Counted from the first letter of the stretch, positions 1-8,907 are shown. The stretch: DNA of 58,469 nucleotides from an uncultured Eubacterium sp. (GCA_910589665.1 CAJUTR010000017.1:1-58469); one strand, 5' to 3'. Numbers and translations: made by a program. The notes: a model not told the origin generated them from the sequence alone.

Positions 1-240
1 TTTTAAGCACCTCCAACTCCTTCTCAATCGGTATTCCCTTATATATATCTGTATTAATACTATATACGTCCACGAAAACAACGAGATTACAATTCAATTT
101 AACTTTGCCGACCAACACAAGCGTATTGTTGAGTTTATCGAAAACAACCAACATAACCTTGAACTGATAAAGTCCAACAACGCCGTGTAACGATTAGCGG
201 CGTGTTGGTATCAAATCTTTAGGCAAAGTTGTCTATAAAT
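1..240 (+). mobile_element. Right-hand end of an integrated mobile element
   Basis: The first 240 bases hold the last codons of a recombinase-like reading frame followed by about 50 non-coding bases, and then directly join an ABC ATPase gene on the other strand that stops within its Walker A codons. This is what the end of an inserted transposon or integrative element looks like, with the recombinase gene at the very end as in the large-serine-recombinase (Tn4451/TndX type) elements. The other end lies outside the window, so no terminal repeat or duplicated target can be checked. The boundary near 240-243 is inferred from where ABC homology stops. Confidence 0.45.
2..190 (+). CDS. C-terminal end of a site-specific recombinase (partial)
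   Basis: The frame is open from the window edge to a TAA at 188-190. It reads a basic, hydrophobic tail containing EITIQFNFADQHKRIVEFIE, a pattern I associate with the C-terminus of large serine recombinases in clostridial transposons, which end with a short beta-strand followed by an amphipathic helix. Only about 62 residues are present, so neither the catalytic serine domain nor the zinc-ribbon domain can be seen. Its position at the junction with an interrupted gene supports a recombinase role. The alternative is an unrelated phage or plasmid protein. Confidence 0.45.
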   Translation, partial: FKHLQLLLNRYSLIYICINTIYVHENNEITIQFNFADQHKRIVEFIENNQHNLELIKSNNAV

Positions 241-354
241 CTATGCACCTTTTACACCTAACAGGGCATAGATCCCCTGCTCCAGCTGTATGTTTATGCC
301 GGACAGCACCTGTTTCTTCTTAAAACGTTTACTTACATCACTTATTTGCAGCAT
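241..354 (-). pseudogene. ABC transporter ATPase, N-terminal stub cut at Walker A
   Basis: From an ATG at 354, preceded by GGGAGG, the frame reads the standard start of an ABC-2 type ATPase: a short strand, then KRFKKKQVLSGINIQLEQG and ALLGVKGA, after which it meets TAG at 243-241. In intact relatives the Walker A loop continues as GxNGAGKTT, so the protein is lost at the second half of the nucleotide-binding loop and cannot function. The start overlaps the upstream lipoprotein gene by 17 bases, indicating former translational coupling in an operon. The most likely cause is insertion of the mobile element at 1-240. Confidence 0.75.
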
Positions 355-1342
355 CCTGAAGCCCTCCCTGATACAGGCACATGGAACTACTCTTCTCCAC
401 CATCGCTGTTCCCAAATGGCTGATCGGGACTGCCATAAAATATAACGTGTCATAATCCTGATCTGACCGCATTTCCGTAAAAAGACTACCCTCATACATA
501 TGTTTACCGTCAAGAGAAAGGTCTATATATTTCGCACCGTTGGAAAAATTGACAGGCTTATGCCCAATGTACGCGCTGACCCGGTATTCAGCGGCCATTC
601 CGCCGAGAATGCAAAACGTGATTTCTTTCTCTTTTTGACCCCGCTCTGTTTCAAATCGAATCCCTTCATCTAATTCATTATCACTTTTGCCATTTTCATT
701 TCCGTGTTCGTATTCCTTTCTTTTTTCTTTTGAAATCGTATCCATTTTTTCAGGAACGATCTTCTCCTTTGTTTTCTCACACGTCCCGGTAAGAACCAGT
801 TCCCACGGCATGACCTGGGAAATTTTATGCGAATTGCCATAAGATCCACTTCCGTTCTCTGGCTGGCGTCCCGGATCATACATACACAAAAAGTGGATCC
901 GGTGCTTTTGTTTCTTTTCATCTATTTTCGGTATAAAAAAAACAGAAAGAATCGTTTTCTTATCTTCGACTTTAACCGTATGCTGCTCGGCTGGTATCCC
1001 CTGTGGTTCCAACGCGTATTCTTGTAAAATTCCATCTATATAGATCAGTACCGCACATTCAAAACTGCAATGCTGGGGATCCACCTCAAAGTCCACCTGC
1101 AATACTCCTCCGTCATAGGGAATCTGCCCTTTTTCTTCCTCGTAATTATCTACTCCAAAACTAAAACCCACCTGCTCATTTGGCTCATTTTCTTCTATTT
1201 CTTCCAGATCAAAATACGGTTCGTCCTGCCCCTCTTCCCCAACTGCCTCATAACCTTTTTCCGACTCTCTCTGACACCCCAAAAAACAGATTGCCGCAAA
1301 CAGGATCAGAGCGATCCTGTACATTTTTTTGTTATCCGTCAT
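338..1342 (-). CDS. Lipoprotein of an ABC-transporter operon, unknown function
   Basis: The 334-residue protein starts with a lipoprotein signal: a short basic N-region, the hydrophobic stretch IALILFAAICF and the lipobox LGC, so Cys23 should be lipidated and the rest exposed outside the membrane. The mature part is acidic at first and then lysine/glutamate rich around residues 190-235, with no enzymatic motif I recognise. The ATG overlaps the preceding gene's TGA (ATGA), and its own end overlaps the ABC ATPase start, so it was part of a translationally coupled operon with a transporter. Both neighbours are damaged, so this gene is probably orphaned. A sensor or auxiliary role for the transporter is inference only. 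Confidence 0.7.
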   Translation of the reverse strand: MTDNKKMYRIALILFAAICFLGCQRESEKGYEAVGEEGQDEPYFDLEEIEENEPNEQVGFSFGVDNYEEEKGQIPYDGGVLQVDFEVDPQHCSFECAVLIYIDGILQEYALEPQGIPAEQHTVKVEDKKTILSVFFIPKIDEKKQKHRIHFLCMYDPGRQPENGSGSYGNSHKISQVMPWELVLTGTCEKTKEKIVPEKMDTISKEKRKEYEHGNENGKSDNELDEGIRFETERGQKEKEITFCILGGMAAEYRVSAYIGHKPVNFSNGAKYIDLSLDGKHMYEGSLFTEMRSDQDYDTLYFMAVPISHLGTAMVEKSSSMCLYQGGLQDAANK

Positions 1343-2001
1343 TGATCCATATCCTCCTGTTCAAAATACCATATCTCCGATACGTATTGCGGAATTTCCT
1401 TCTTCCATTGAAATTTGCTCTGTTGAAAAGAATAACAGGAAATTTTAGTCCTGCTCTCGTTATCCATCCTCTCATAGCTGAGGTAAAAGTTCCCTTCATC
1501 TGAAACGATAACTTCCTGACTTTCGTCTTTCTTCTGAAATATGTAGTTCTCCTTGACCCCATTGTCATCCAGACAGGTAATATACCCCGAAGAGGAAACT
1601 CCTTTTTCACGGAGTCCGTCAACAAACAACATTTTATTGCCCATCAAATGCCCAAAATTCTTTTCTTCCTGTACAGAGACCACTTTCCCGGTATCACGGT
1701 TGATTTCGCCGAAGCAAGGCAAACTTGTCTCATCTTCATCATTTGTTTTAAAGTACATGCCGGTAAAAAACAAGGTTTTTTCGTGCTGGGATACAGCCAG
1801 TTCTGCAATCCGATTTACCTTACCTACACTTTTGTCCATACCTTCAATCCTGCAGATCAGCCGTTGATTTCGCCCGTTGTAATCACATTCGTTTACTTCC
1901 TGATACCACTCGCCATTTTTAAGCTTTTCTTTGGTGTACACAATTTTTTTATCTCCCGGCAGCACACAATAGTTTCTGTTCCAGCCATCCACGAATGAAT
2001 C
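1339..2001 (-). pseudogene. Beta-propeller-like secreted protein, N-terminus deleted
   Basis: About 220 residues read in frame (for example LPGDKKIVYTKEKL and GEINRDTGKVVSV). Repeating short strands with turn motifs resemble TolB/DUF5050-type propeller blades. There is no signal peptide, and no plausible start other than an internal TTG/ATG. The upstream edge runs into histidine kinase sequence at about 2000-2010, where the kinase frame passes into a different frame of this gene. The simplest reading is a deletion that removed the kinase C-terminus and the N-terminal part of this protein together. It still overlaps the downstream lipoprotein by ATGA. Family assignment is tentative. Confidence 0.5.
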
Positions 2002-2009
2002 CAAAGACA

Positions 2010-2963
2010 AACCAGAAGTTCCCTGACGCCCTGCACCGAAAAATCAGTTCCGTGCGAAACGACTGCCAGTCCTTTTTCCTCAATGAGAGGCTCACAGCTT
2101 TCATACGCCTCCCGCAGGCATTCGCTGACAGACACCTCCGCCATCTGCACCTCCTCTTCCTGCACCCTGGCTAGAAGCAGTAACTGACTTGACATCTGCT
2201 GCATACGGCGGCTTTCGCTGTGGATGTAACTTAGTGCTTGGATCTGCCTGTCCGGGTCTGCATTTCCTCGGAGCAGATATTCCGAATAACCGCCGATCGA
2301 TGTGAGCGGCGTGCGGAGTTCATGTGCCAGATTTGCCACAAACCGCTGCTGTGACTCAATCTTATTCTGCACGGCTGCCGTCATGATATTAAAGTCCGTG
2401 CCAAGCTGCGCGATCTCGTCCGTCCCATGCACCGGAATCCACTCATAATTGCCATCCGCAACCTCCCTCGCCTTCTGTGACAGGCGGTCAAGGGGCCTCG
2501 TCAGCCTGCGCATCATAATGTAGAGCACGACCGCCAGCACGGCGGACAGGACTCCGCTGAGCAGTAAAAAAATCATCTGCAGCTTGTCCCACAGTTTCGT
2601 CAGTCCAGTAAGGGAGCGGACCGCCGCCAGGCGGTACGTCATATCATTGATCGTAAACACCGAGATCACATAGGCGGTCTGTATCCCCTCCCGGCGCCGG
2701 ATCGTTATGACATCCTCCGGCAGATCATCCTCCATCTGCACTCCCTCGCTGGCAAACACCTTCGTATCATTCTGCCATAACACGAACGAAAGGCTGTTCT
2801 CGCGGAACATCCTCTCATACTCCTGCATGATTGAAAAAAACTCCTTCTCTCCCGGCGCCTTTTTTCCAAAAGCGGCAATATCATTCTCCAGCGACCGCCG
2901 GATCACCTCATTTTCCCCGATCATACGTGTCTTTTCTTCAGCCATATTATGAGAATAGGAAAT
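2010..2963 (-). pseudogene. Sensor histidine kinase, truncated at both ends
   Basis: This region encodes part of an extracytoplasmic sensor domain, a transmembrane segment (around IFLLLSGVLSAVLAVVLYIM), a HAMP linker and a dimerisation/phosphoacceptor box FVANLAHELRTP, where the His is the phosphorylation site. The ATP-binding domain (N, G1 and G2 boxes) is absent: the frame runs into unrelated sequence after VQGVRELL near 2010. The N-terminal membrane anchor is also missing, because the frame is joined to a response-regulator fragment at about 2963. A kinase without the catalytic domain cannot autophosphorylate, so this is a relic of a sensor for the adjacent ABC/lipoprotein operon. Confidence 0.75.
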
Positions 2964-3081
2964 GAGCAAGACGAGATCAAATCCCCCGTCTTCCAGCACT
3001 TTTTTCGCCTCCCAGCCGTCTGCTGCCGAACTGCATTGATCGTATCGTTTCCTCATCTTCCACTACAAGTATATGTGCCAT
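2964..3081 (-). pseudogene. Response regulator receiver domain, two-deletion remnant
   Basis: An ATG at 3081 with upstream GGAGG begins MAHILVVEDEETIRS, the classic receiver start with the acidic pair (EDE). After about 15 codons the frame shifts: the next receiver-like piece, SAADGWEAKKVLEDGGFDLVLL, lies in another frame and leads up to the phosphoacceptor Asp, which is missing. It then continues directly into histidine kinase sequence. At least two deletions are needed: one short, inside the receiver, and one that removed the rest of the regulator (DNA-binding domain) and the kinase start. The gene lies 15 bases after the GT2 gene, on the same strand. Confidence 0.7.
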
Positions 3082-3096
3082 TTCCCCCTGTTCCTC

Positions 3097-4071
3097 CTAT
3101 TCGCCAATTGAATCCTCCGTCGTGTCCAAAATATCCTGAACCGCGTATTTCGGCCTCGCCTTTGTCTCCATATACACCTTGCCGATGTATTCCCCCACGA
3201 CGCCGATGGCCAGCAGCTGCAGGCCGCCGAGCGCCCAGATCGATACGATCAGGCTGCTCCAGCCAGGCACCGTATCCCCGATTGCGAACTGCCAGATCGA
3301 GTAGGCGAGCATCAATATACTGATAAAAAAGATCACAAAGCCCAGCCCCACGATAAACCGGATCGGTTTGACGCTGAATGAAGAAATGCCGTCAAACGCA
3401 AGCGCGAGCATTTTTTTCAGCGGATATTTGCTCTCCCCCGCAAACCGCTCATGCCGCTCATAATAAACCTTATCCGACGGATAGCCGATCAGCGGGATCA
3501 TCCCCCGCAAAAACAAATGTACTTCCTTATAGTTCTCAAGCTGGTCGAGCACGCGTTTACTCATCAGACGGTAATCCGCATGGTTAAACACGATATCGAC
3601 ACCCATCCACGCCATGAACTTATAAAACCCTTCCGCGGTCGCCTTCTTAAAAAAAGTATCCTTTTTCCGGCTGCTCCGCACACCGTACACGACATCGTTT
3701 CCCTCATCGTATTTCGCGATCATCTCATCAATCGCATTGACATCGTCCTGCAGATCCGCGTCGAGCGAAATCGCCACATCCGCATGTTCTTTCGCGTACA
3801 TCAGTCCCGCCAGCACCGCATTTTGATGTCCACGGTTCCGGGATAGGTTCAGTCCGCTCACATGCGCGTACTCCTCATAAAGGCGGCTGATGATCATCCA
3901 CGTCTGATCTTTCGAACCGTCATTGACAAATAAGATCCGGCTGGCAGCGCTGATCTTTCCAGCGCCGATCAGTGCCTCGACTTTCGCACTGAGCTGCTTT
4001 GCCGTCTCGTCGAGTACTTCCTCTTCGTTATAACAGGGCACTACCAAATATAAAATCTGTTTCTCCCTCAT
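3097..4071 (-). CDS. Glycosyltransferase family 2, DPM1/GtrB-like membrane enzyme
   Basis: The protein (324 residues from the ATG at 4071; an in-frame GTG at 4089 is less likely) has a GT-A fold: VPCYNEEEVL for nucleotide-sugar binding, an AISLDADLQDD metal-binding aspartate motif, and FVNDGSKDQT. The C-terminal 90 residues contain two transmembrane helices (IRFIVGLGFVIFFISILMLAY and IVSIWALGGLQLLAIGVVGEYIG). This is the layout of bactoprenol/polyprenyl-phosphate glycosyltransferases such as GtrB and YkoT, which load a sugar onto lipid carrier phosphate at the inner leaflet for later transfer to wall polymers. It diverges from the glycan operon at 4282, which fits a joint surface-polysaccharide role. 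Substrate sugar unknown. Confidence 0.85.
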   Translation of the reverse strand: MREKQILYLVVPCYNEEEVLDETAKQLSAKVEALIGAGKISAASRILFVNDGSKDQTWMIISRLYEEYAHVSGLNLSRNRGHQNAVLAGLMYAKEHADVAISLDADLQDDVNAIDEMIAKYDEGNDVVYGVRSSRKKDTFFKKATAEGFYKFMAWMGVDIVFNHADYRLMSKRVLDQLENYKEVHLFLRGMIPLIGYPSDKVYYERHERFAGESKYPLKKMLALAFDGISSFSVKPIRFIVGLGFVIFFISILMLAYSIWQFAIGDTVPGWSSLIVSIWALGGLQLLAIGVVGEYIGKVYMETKARPKYAVQDILDTTEDSIGE

Positions 4072-4281
4072 ACTGTATCTTCCCTTCACTAGTTTTAGCA
4101 GCTTATCAATAAGTGCGCCAGCACTTCGTTATATCAACTATTTTATATCATGACCGATTCCGTGTCAAATTTTATTTCCTGAAATCCTTTCCTATAATTG
4201 ACATACTGTCCAAATGTGGTAAAATAGAATCTATGAACTAAGGTGAGAGATTGTTGTTTGATTATTTAGAGAGAATGGAAT
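4072..4281. other. Divergent intergenic region with hairpin and two promoters
   Basis: This 210-base AT-rich gap separates the reverse GT2 gene from the forward glycan operon. An inverted repeat AAGTGCgccaGCACTT lies at 4114-4129 near the GT2 side. On the reverse strand an AT-rich TATAAA-like box lies around 4140-4150 and could serve GT2. The forward promoter is listed separately. Confidence 0.4.
4198..4225 (+). promoter_or_regulatory. SigA-type promoter of the glycan operon
   Basis: TTGACA at 4198-4203 and TAAAAT at 4220-4225, separated by 16 bases. The first base of transcription would be near 4232, giving a leader of about 50 bases before the ATG at 4282. Confidence 0.65.
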
Positions 4282-6396
4282 ATGAATGAACGCTTAAACT
4301 ATAAACTGAGACAGGACTTATCCTGTATAAAAAACAGAATCAAATTCAAATGCTGCCGGATGATCTACATGACGCAGGACAAAATGGTCATGTTTGAATC
4401 CTTCCACGGAAAACGGTGCGGGGACAGCGTAAAAGCGATCTACGACGCGATGGTGTTCGACGAAGCGTTCCGCGACTACACATTTGTGTGGGCCTTTACG
4501 GATCCGGACGCCCACAGGGATCTTTTGGACAATCCGCACACGATCCTTGTCAAAAAGGGATCAACCGATTATTTCCGCTATTATGCCGCCTGCCGCTTTT
4601 GGATCAATAACGTGAGCATCCCGGATTTCCTCATACCGGGAAAAGGCCAAGTATATATCGAAACATGGCACGGCACCCCGCTCAAGCGGCTCGGCTGTGA
4701 CATTGAGACAGACAGCGACCCGAGACAGTCAAAAAAGCGCATGCACAGGCGTTACCGGATCAAAGGAAAGAAAGTCACCCGCTTCCTCTCCCCCTCCCCG
4801 TACTACAGCGAGCGGATGGCAACCGCGTTCGGGCTGCGAAAGAAAAACAAAAAAATATTTGTCAACACGGGCTATCCGCGAAACGACGCGCTCTTTCACT
4901 ACACCGCGGAGGATGTCACGCGCATACGTGAAACACTCGGCATCCCCGAAGGAAAAAAAGTCATTTTGTACACCCCTACCTGGCGTGACACCGACTACAG
5001 CCCGGAACAGGGGTTCCAATACAAACATCCGGTCAACCTGAAAAAAGTAGTCGAAAATATCCCTCCAGACTGCGTGCTTTTATTCCGGGCACACCACCAA
5101 AACGGCCTGGCGGAAGTGATCGAGAGTTCTGACCGGATCATCGACGTCACAAACGTGGATGATATCAACGAATTGTATATCATCAGCGACCTGATGGTGA
5201 CCGACTACTCTTCTACGATGTTTGATTTCAGCAACCTCAAACGTCCGATGGTCTTTCACATGTATGACCGGGAAGAATACGAGGAAAAGATCCGGGGATT
5301 TTATTTCGATCTTTCCCTGCTGCCCGGCCCGATCACAAAAACCGAGGAAGAACTGGCGCAGGCCATCAGCCGGCAATTATCCTCGTTCGACTACGCTTCC
5401 GATGAGACGTATCAGACCTTTCATGAAACATTTAACAAATGGGAGGACGGACAGGCTGCCCACCGCGCCATCGAGCGGTGCATCACGATCGCTCCCCACA
5501 AAAAAGGACTTTGGGAACGTTTTGTCCTAAACTATAAAAAAATCGCGAACCGTGTCCATATCCTGTATACGATCGTCCGCTATAACATCACAGGCTTTTT
5601 TAACAAGCAAGGATTGTTTTTGAACAACAACGGACGGCGGCTCATGGATATGAAAGACTCCCACAAAGGAGAGCGCTGTTTCCTCATCGGCAACGGCCCC
5701 AGCCTTTCACCGGATGACCTGAATTTGTTAAAAGACGAATATACTTTCGCGACAAATATGGTCTACAAAATTTTTGACAAGACCGACTGGCGTCCCAGTT
5801 TCCACTGTGTATCGGACAGTATTTACGCAACCAAACTAAGGGATGAAATATATAATAATATCAAATCCCCATTGTTTACGATCGAAAAGACCTATCATAA
5901 AATGACGAAACGGACACTTGATACGACATACGTCCACACGATCGCCAGCGAGAGGTATAAAGTCAAAGGAAATCTGTTCGCCTACTGTATGGTAAAAGCG
6001 ACCGTGCTTTCACTGGCAGCAGAATTTGCCTTCCACATGGGATTTTCCGAGATCTATCTGCTCGGCGTGGACTGTACGAATCCTCACGCGGCGGGCGGTC
6101 ATTTTACAGAAAATTACACGACAAAAGAAATCGCCCAGACCGATATATCCCGTATTAAGACACGTATGAAACAGGAAAATGTCACGACTGAGCAGATCGG
6201 CGAGCATATCATCGACCGCTCACTCGTCGTATACCAGCTCCTGAAACAGTACGCGGACAAACACGGGATCCGTATTTACAACGCGACGCGCGGCGGAAAT
6301 TTGGAGATCTTTCCGCGGGTGGCGCTGGAGGACGTCCTTGCCTCGGACGGGCATAGTGTGAATAGAACGACTAAGCTTTCAAAAAACGAAAGCTAA
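4282..6396 (+). CDS. CDP-glycerol transferase fused to MptE/Maf-like domain
   Basis: 704 residues with two domains. Residues about 30-400 match the TagB/TagF CDP-glycerol glycerophosphotransferase family: ETWHGTPLKRLG (127-138), GYPRND (198-203), YTPTWRD (230-236) and TDYSSTMFDF (307-316). Such enzymes add glycerol phosphate to teichoic-acid-type polymers from CDP-glycerol at the cytoplasmic membrane face. Residues about 445-690 match the MptE-like/DUF115 fold (CFLIGNGPSLS at 466-476, YLLGVDCTN at 592-600). This fold is also the core of Maf proteins that attach CMP-nonulosonic acids to flagellin. First gene of an operon with a cytidylyltransferase, an aldolase and a phosphatase, so the second domain may use the CMP-sugar they make; that link is inference. 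The start is the only ATG near the GAGAG ribosome site. Confidence 0.85.
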   Translation: MNERLNYKLRQDLSCIKNRIKFKCCRMIYMTQDKMVMFESFHGKRCGDSVKAIYDAMVFDEAFRDYTFVWAFTDPDAHRDLLDNPHTILVKKGSTDYFRYYAACRFWINNVSIPDFLIPGKGQVYIETWHGTPLKRLGCDIETDSDPRQSKKRMHRRYRIKGKKVTRFLSPSPYYSERMATAFGLRKKNKKIFVNTGYPRNDALFHYTAEDVTRIRETLGIPEGKKVILYTPTWRDTDYSPEQGFQYKHPVNLKKVVENIPPDCVLLFRAHHQNGLAEVIESSDRIIDVTNVDDINELYIISDLMVTDYSSTMFDFSNLKRPMVFHMYDREEYEEKIRGFYFDLSLLPGPITKTEEELAQAISRQLSSFDYASDETYQTFHETFNKWEDGQAAHRAIERCITIAPHKKGLWERFVLNYKKIANRVHILYTIVRYNITGFFNKQGLFLNNNGRRLMDMKDSHKGERCFLIGNGPSLSPDDLNLLKDEYTFATNMVYKIFDKTDWRPSFHCVSDSIYATKLRDEIYNNIKSPLFTIEKTYHKMTKRTLDTTYVHTIASERYKVKGNLFAYCMVKATVLSLAAEFAFHMGFSEIYLLGVDCTNPHAAGGHFTENYTTKEIAQTDISRIKTRMKQENVTTEQIGEHIIDRSLVVYQLLKQYADKHGIRIYNATRGGNLEIFPRVALEDVLASDGHSVNRTTKLSKNES

Positions 6397-6461
6397 GAAG
6401 ATCTACGGCAGCAGAGCTGCCTATTCACACGGTTCAAGTATTATTTGTTATTCGCAAAAAA

Positions 6462-6488
6462 GCCACGGAACTGAAGTTCCGCGCAGAA
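6462..6488 (+). repeat. 27-base palindromic repeat upstream of kdsB-like gene
   Basis: GCCACGGAACTGAAGTTCCG followed by CGCAGAA. It contains a 7-bp stem CGGAACT/AGTTCCG with a GA loop. The same 27 bases occur in the same orientation to the gene immediately before dapA (23168-23215 region). The repeat ends 12 bases before the kdsB-like start codon. Confidence 0.8.
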
Positions 6489-6500
6489 ATGAGGAAAATC

Positions 6501-7241
6501 ATGAAAATAATAGGAGTCATCCCCGCCAGATACAAATCGAGCCGTTTTCCGGGAAAACCATTAGTAGATATATGCGGCAAACCGATGATCTGGTGGGTAT
6601 ACCAGCAGGCGATGAAAGTCACGGAATTTGATGCCGTATACATCGCGACTGACGACGAGCGTATCAAAGCAGCCTGTGAGGAACATAATATGAACGTAGT
6701 CATGACTTCCGATCGCCATCAGACCGGTTCGGACCGCGTAGCTGAAGTAGCCTCAAAAGTCGAAGGCGACCTGTTTATCAACATACAGGGAGACGAACCT
6801 GTGATCAATCCCGACATGATCCGGGAAGTCATCTCCATCTTTTTCGAAGATGAGACCGTCACATTCGGAAGCCTGAAAAAAGAAATCACGGACCCAGAAG
6901 AAATCAAAGCGACAAGCACGGTAAAAGTAGTAACCGACCAAAAAGGAGACGCGATGTATTTTTCGCGCTCCGTCATCCCGTCAAATATAAAAGACGGCAG
7001 CCTGGCACGCGTATTCCGCCACGTCGGGATCTACGCGTATAAACGTGATTTTTTGCAAGCTTTTTCCCAAATGTCCCAGACTGAACTAGAACTCGGTGAG
7101 GGGATCGAGCCGCTCCGCGCGATGGAACGCGGTTATAAAATGCGCCTCAAGGAAACGAAGCACTCTTCGATCGGCGTCGATCTGCCGGAACATGTGGAAA
7201 AAGTGGAGCGGGTGATCAAAGGGATCGATACATTGGACTAA
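6501..7241 (+). CDS. kdsB: KdsB-like CMP-ulosonate cytidylyltransferase
   Basis: 246 residues of the 3-deoxy-manno-octulosonate cytidylyltransferase family, which makes CMP-Kdo or a related CMP-ulosonic acid from CTP in the cytoplasm. Diagnostic stretches are VIPARYKSSRFPGKPL at the N-terminus (the CTP-binding loop), YIATDDERI, LFINIQGDEPVI and RHVGIYAYKRDFL. Length equals that of E. coli KdsB (248). I start it at ATG 6501 because GAGGA lies six bases before it; an upstream in-frame ATG at 6489 has no proper ribosome site. Kdo activation is a hallmark of Gram-negative LPS, so here the product is probably a capsule or teichoic-like polymer component. The true sugar could be Kdo or another ulosonate. 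Confidence 0.85.
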   Translation: MKIIGVIPARYKSSRFPGKPLVDICGKPMIWWVYQQAMKVTEFDAVYIATDDERIKAACEEHNMNVVMTSDRHQTGSDRVAEVASKVEGDLFINIQGDEPVINPDMIREVISIFFEDETVTFGSLKKEITDPEEIKATSTVKVVTDQKGDAMYFSRSVIPSNIKDGSLARVFRHVGIYAYKRDFLQAFSQMSQTELELGEGIEPLRAMERGYKMRLKETKHSSIGVDLPEHVEKVERVIKGIDTLD

Positions 7242-7281
7242 TTGCCCGTATACCGTATAACAGAGAAATGAGGGAAAAAAG

Positions 7282-8892
7282 ATGAAACGCGTACAATTAC
7301 TGGACTGCACGCTGCGAGACGGCGGTTATCTCGTAGATGCACAATTTGGAAATACCGTGATCAAAGGAATGATCAAAGGCCTGACCGACAGCGGCATCGA
7401 CGTGGTGGAATGCGGTTTTTTAAAAGACGAGCCGCACACGAAAGGAAGTACGATTTTTAATAACGCCGCGCAGCTGCGCCCGTTTTTACCAGAAGACCGC
7501 AGACAGGCTTCGTTTGTCTGCCTCGCGGACTACAGCCGCTACACCATTTCCAATCTGGAGCCGTTTGACGGCACTTCGATTGACGGCGTGCGCGCCTGTT
7601 TCTTTAAAAACGAACGCTATGATGTCATTGATTTTTGTAAAGAGATCGTGGAAAAAGGCTATAAATTATACGTACAGCCGGTCGACATCCTAGGTTACAC
7701 CGACTCGGAACTGCTCGAACTGCTTGAACTCATCAATCCGCTGGAGCCGTATGCGTTTTCGATCGTCGATACCTTTGGCTCGATGTACAAAGAAGACCTG
7801 CGGCGCGTCTTTTACCTCATCGACCGCAACTTAAATGCGGTATCGCGCATCGGTTTCCATTCGCATAACAATCTTCAGATGTCCTTTTCGCTGTCACAGG
7901 AGTTCGTCGATATGACACAGGGACTGCGGAAAGTCGTGATCGACGCGACGATGGCCGGTATGGGACGGGGCGCCGGCAACACAAATACCGAACTCGTTAT
8001 GCAGTATATGAACCGCAAGTACAATGTCGGATATGATATTGATATCGTCCTCGACCTGATCGACAACTACATCGACGGCATACGGAACACCTGCAGCTGG
8101 GGGTATTCGACCGCCTATTTCCTGGCCGGTTCGTACAGCGCCCATGTCAACAATATCTCCTACCTGACGGCAAAAGCCGGTATATCCAGCCGCGATATCA
8201 ACTATCTTTTGAACCGCATCGGCAGCGAGGCGAGAAAGCGGTACGATTACGACCTGCTCGAAAAGGCATATCTCGAATACAACGGAACGATCAAAGACGA
8301 CGCGAAAGAGGTCGCCACCCTGAAAGAGACGCTGCACGGAAAAGACATCCTCATGCTCCTCCCAGGCCACAGCATCGTCTCGCATAAAAAAGAAATCCTG
8401 GCGTACTGCGCAGAAAAAAAACCGATCGTGATCAGCGTCAACCTGCTCTCTCACGACTATCCGATCAATTACGTCTATTTCAGCAATAAAAAACGGTACA
8501 ACTACTGGAAAAGCGCAAACCGTTTTGATGAGTACAAAAAAATCGTCACATCAAATGTGACGAATATCGAAGAAAAGAACCAATTGATCATTGATTTCAC
8601 CCGCCTGATCAAATGCGGCTGGGATCAGCTTGACAATTCCGGCATACTGCTTCTGCGCCTTTTGGATGAACTGGATGTCGCTTCAATCGCGATGGCCGGA
8701 TTCGACGGTTACAGCCACGATTCCAGCAGTACAAACTACATGCACAAAGAGATGGAAAAGACGAGAAACACTTTAAATGCCGATGACGCGAACCGGGACG
8801 TGCAGAGTATGCTCGAGGACTACATTAACACAAGGCAGTCCGACTGCCCGATCCATTTCCTCACGCCGTCCCGCTTTGAAATCAATAAATAG
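7282..8892 (+). CDS. DRE-TIM pyruvate aldolase with C-terminal MptE-like domain
   Basis: 536 residues. Residues 1-300 are an HMG-CoA-lyase-like/DRE-TIM barrel: DCTLRDGGY (8-16) with metal and catalytic residues, VVECGF (41-46), SIVDTFGSM and the metal-binding HSHNN at 193-197, closest in style to 4-hydroxy-2-oxovalerate aldolase, a pyruvate-dependent C-C bond-forming or cleaving enzyme. From residue 354 a separate alpha/beta domain starts with KDILMLLPGHSI, resembling the GPSL loop of the MptE-like domain in the first gene of this operon. Between a KdsB-like and a KdsC-like gene, an aldolase occupies the slot where Kdo-8-phosphate synthase would be expected. I infer that it condenses pyruvate with an aldose (phosphate) to a 3-deoxy-2-ulosonate. 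GAGGG precedes the ATG. Confidence 0.8.
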   Translation: MKRVQLLDCTLRDGGYLVDAQFGNTVIKGMIKGLTDSGIDVVECGFLKDEPHTKGSTIFNNAAQLRPFLPEDRRQASFVCLADYSRYTISNLEPFDGTSIDGVRACFFKNERYDVIDFCKEIVEKGYKLYVQPVDILGYTDSELLELLELINPLEPYAFSIVDTFGSMYKEDLRRVFYLIDRNLNAVSRIGFHSHNNLQMSFSLSQEFVDMTQGLRKVVIDATMAGMGRGAGNTNTELVMQYMNRKYNVGYDIDIVLDLIDNYIDGIRNTCSWGYSTAYFLAGSYSAHVNNISYLTAKAGISSRDINYLLNRIGSEARKRYDYDLLEKAYLEYNGTIKDDAKEVATLKETLHGKDILMLLPGHSIVSHKKEILAYCAEKKPIVISVNLLSHDYPINYVYFSNKKRYNYWKSANRFDEYKKIVTSNVTNIEEKNQLIIDFTRLIKCGWDQLDNSGILLLRLLDELDVASIAMAGFDGYSHDSSSTNYMHKEMEKTRNTLNADDANRDVQSMLEDYINTRQSDCPIHFLTPSRFEINK

Positions 8893-8907
8893 TTCAGGAG
8901 GACACAT

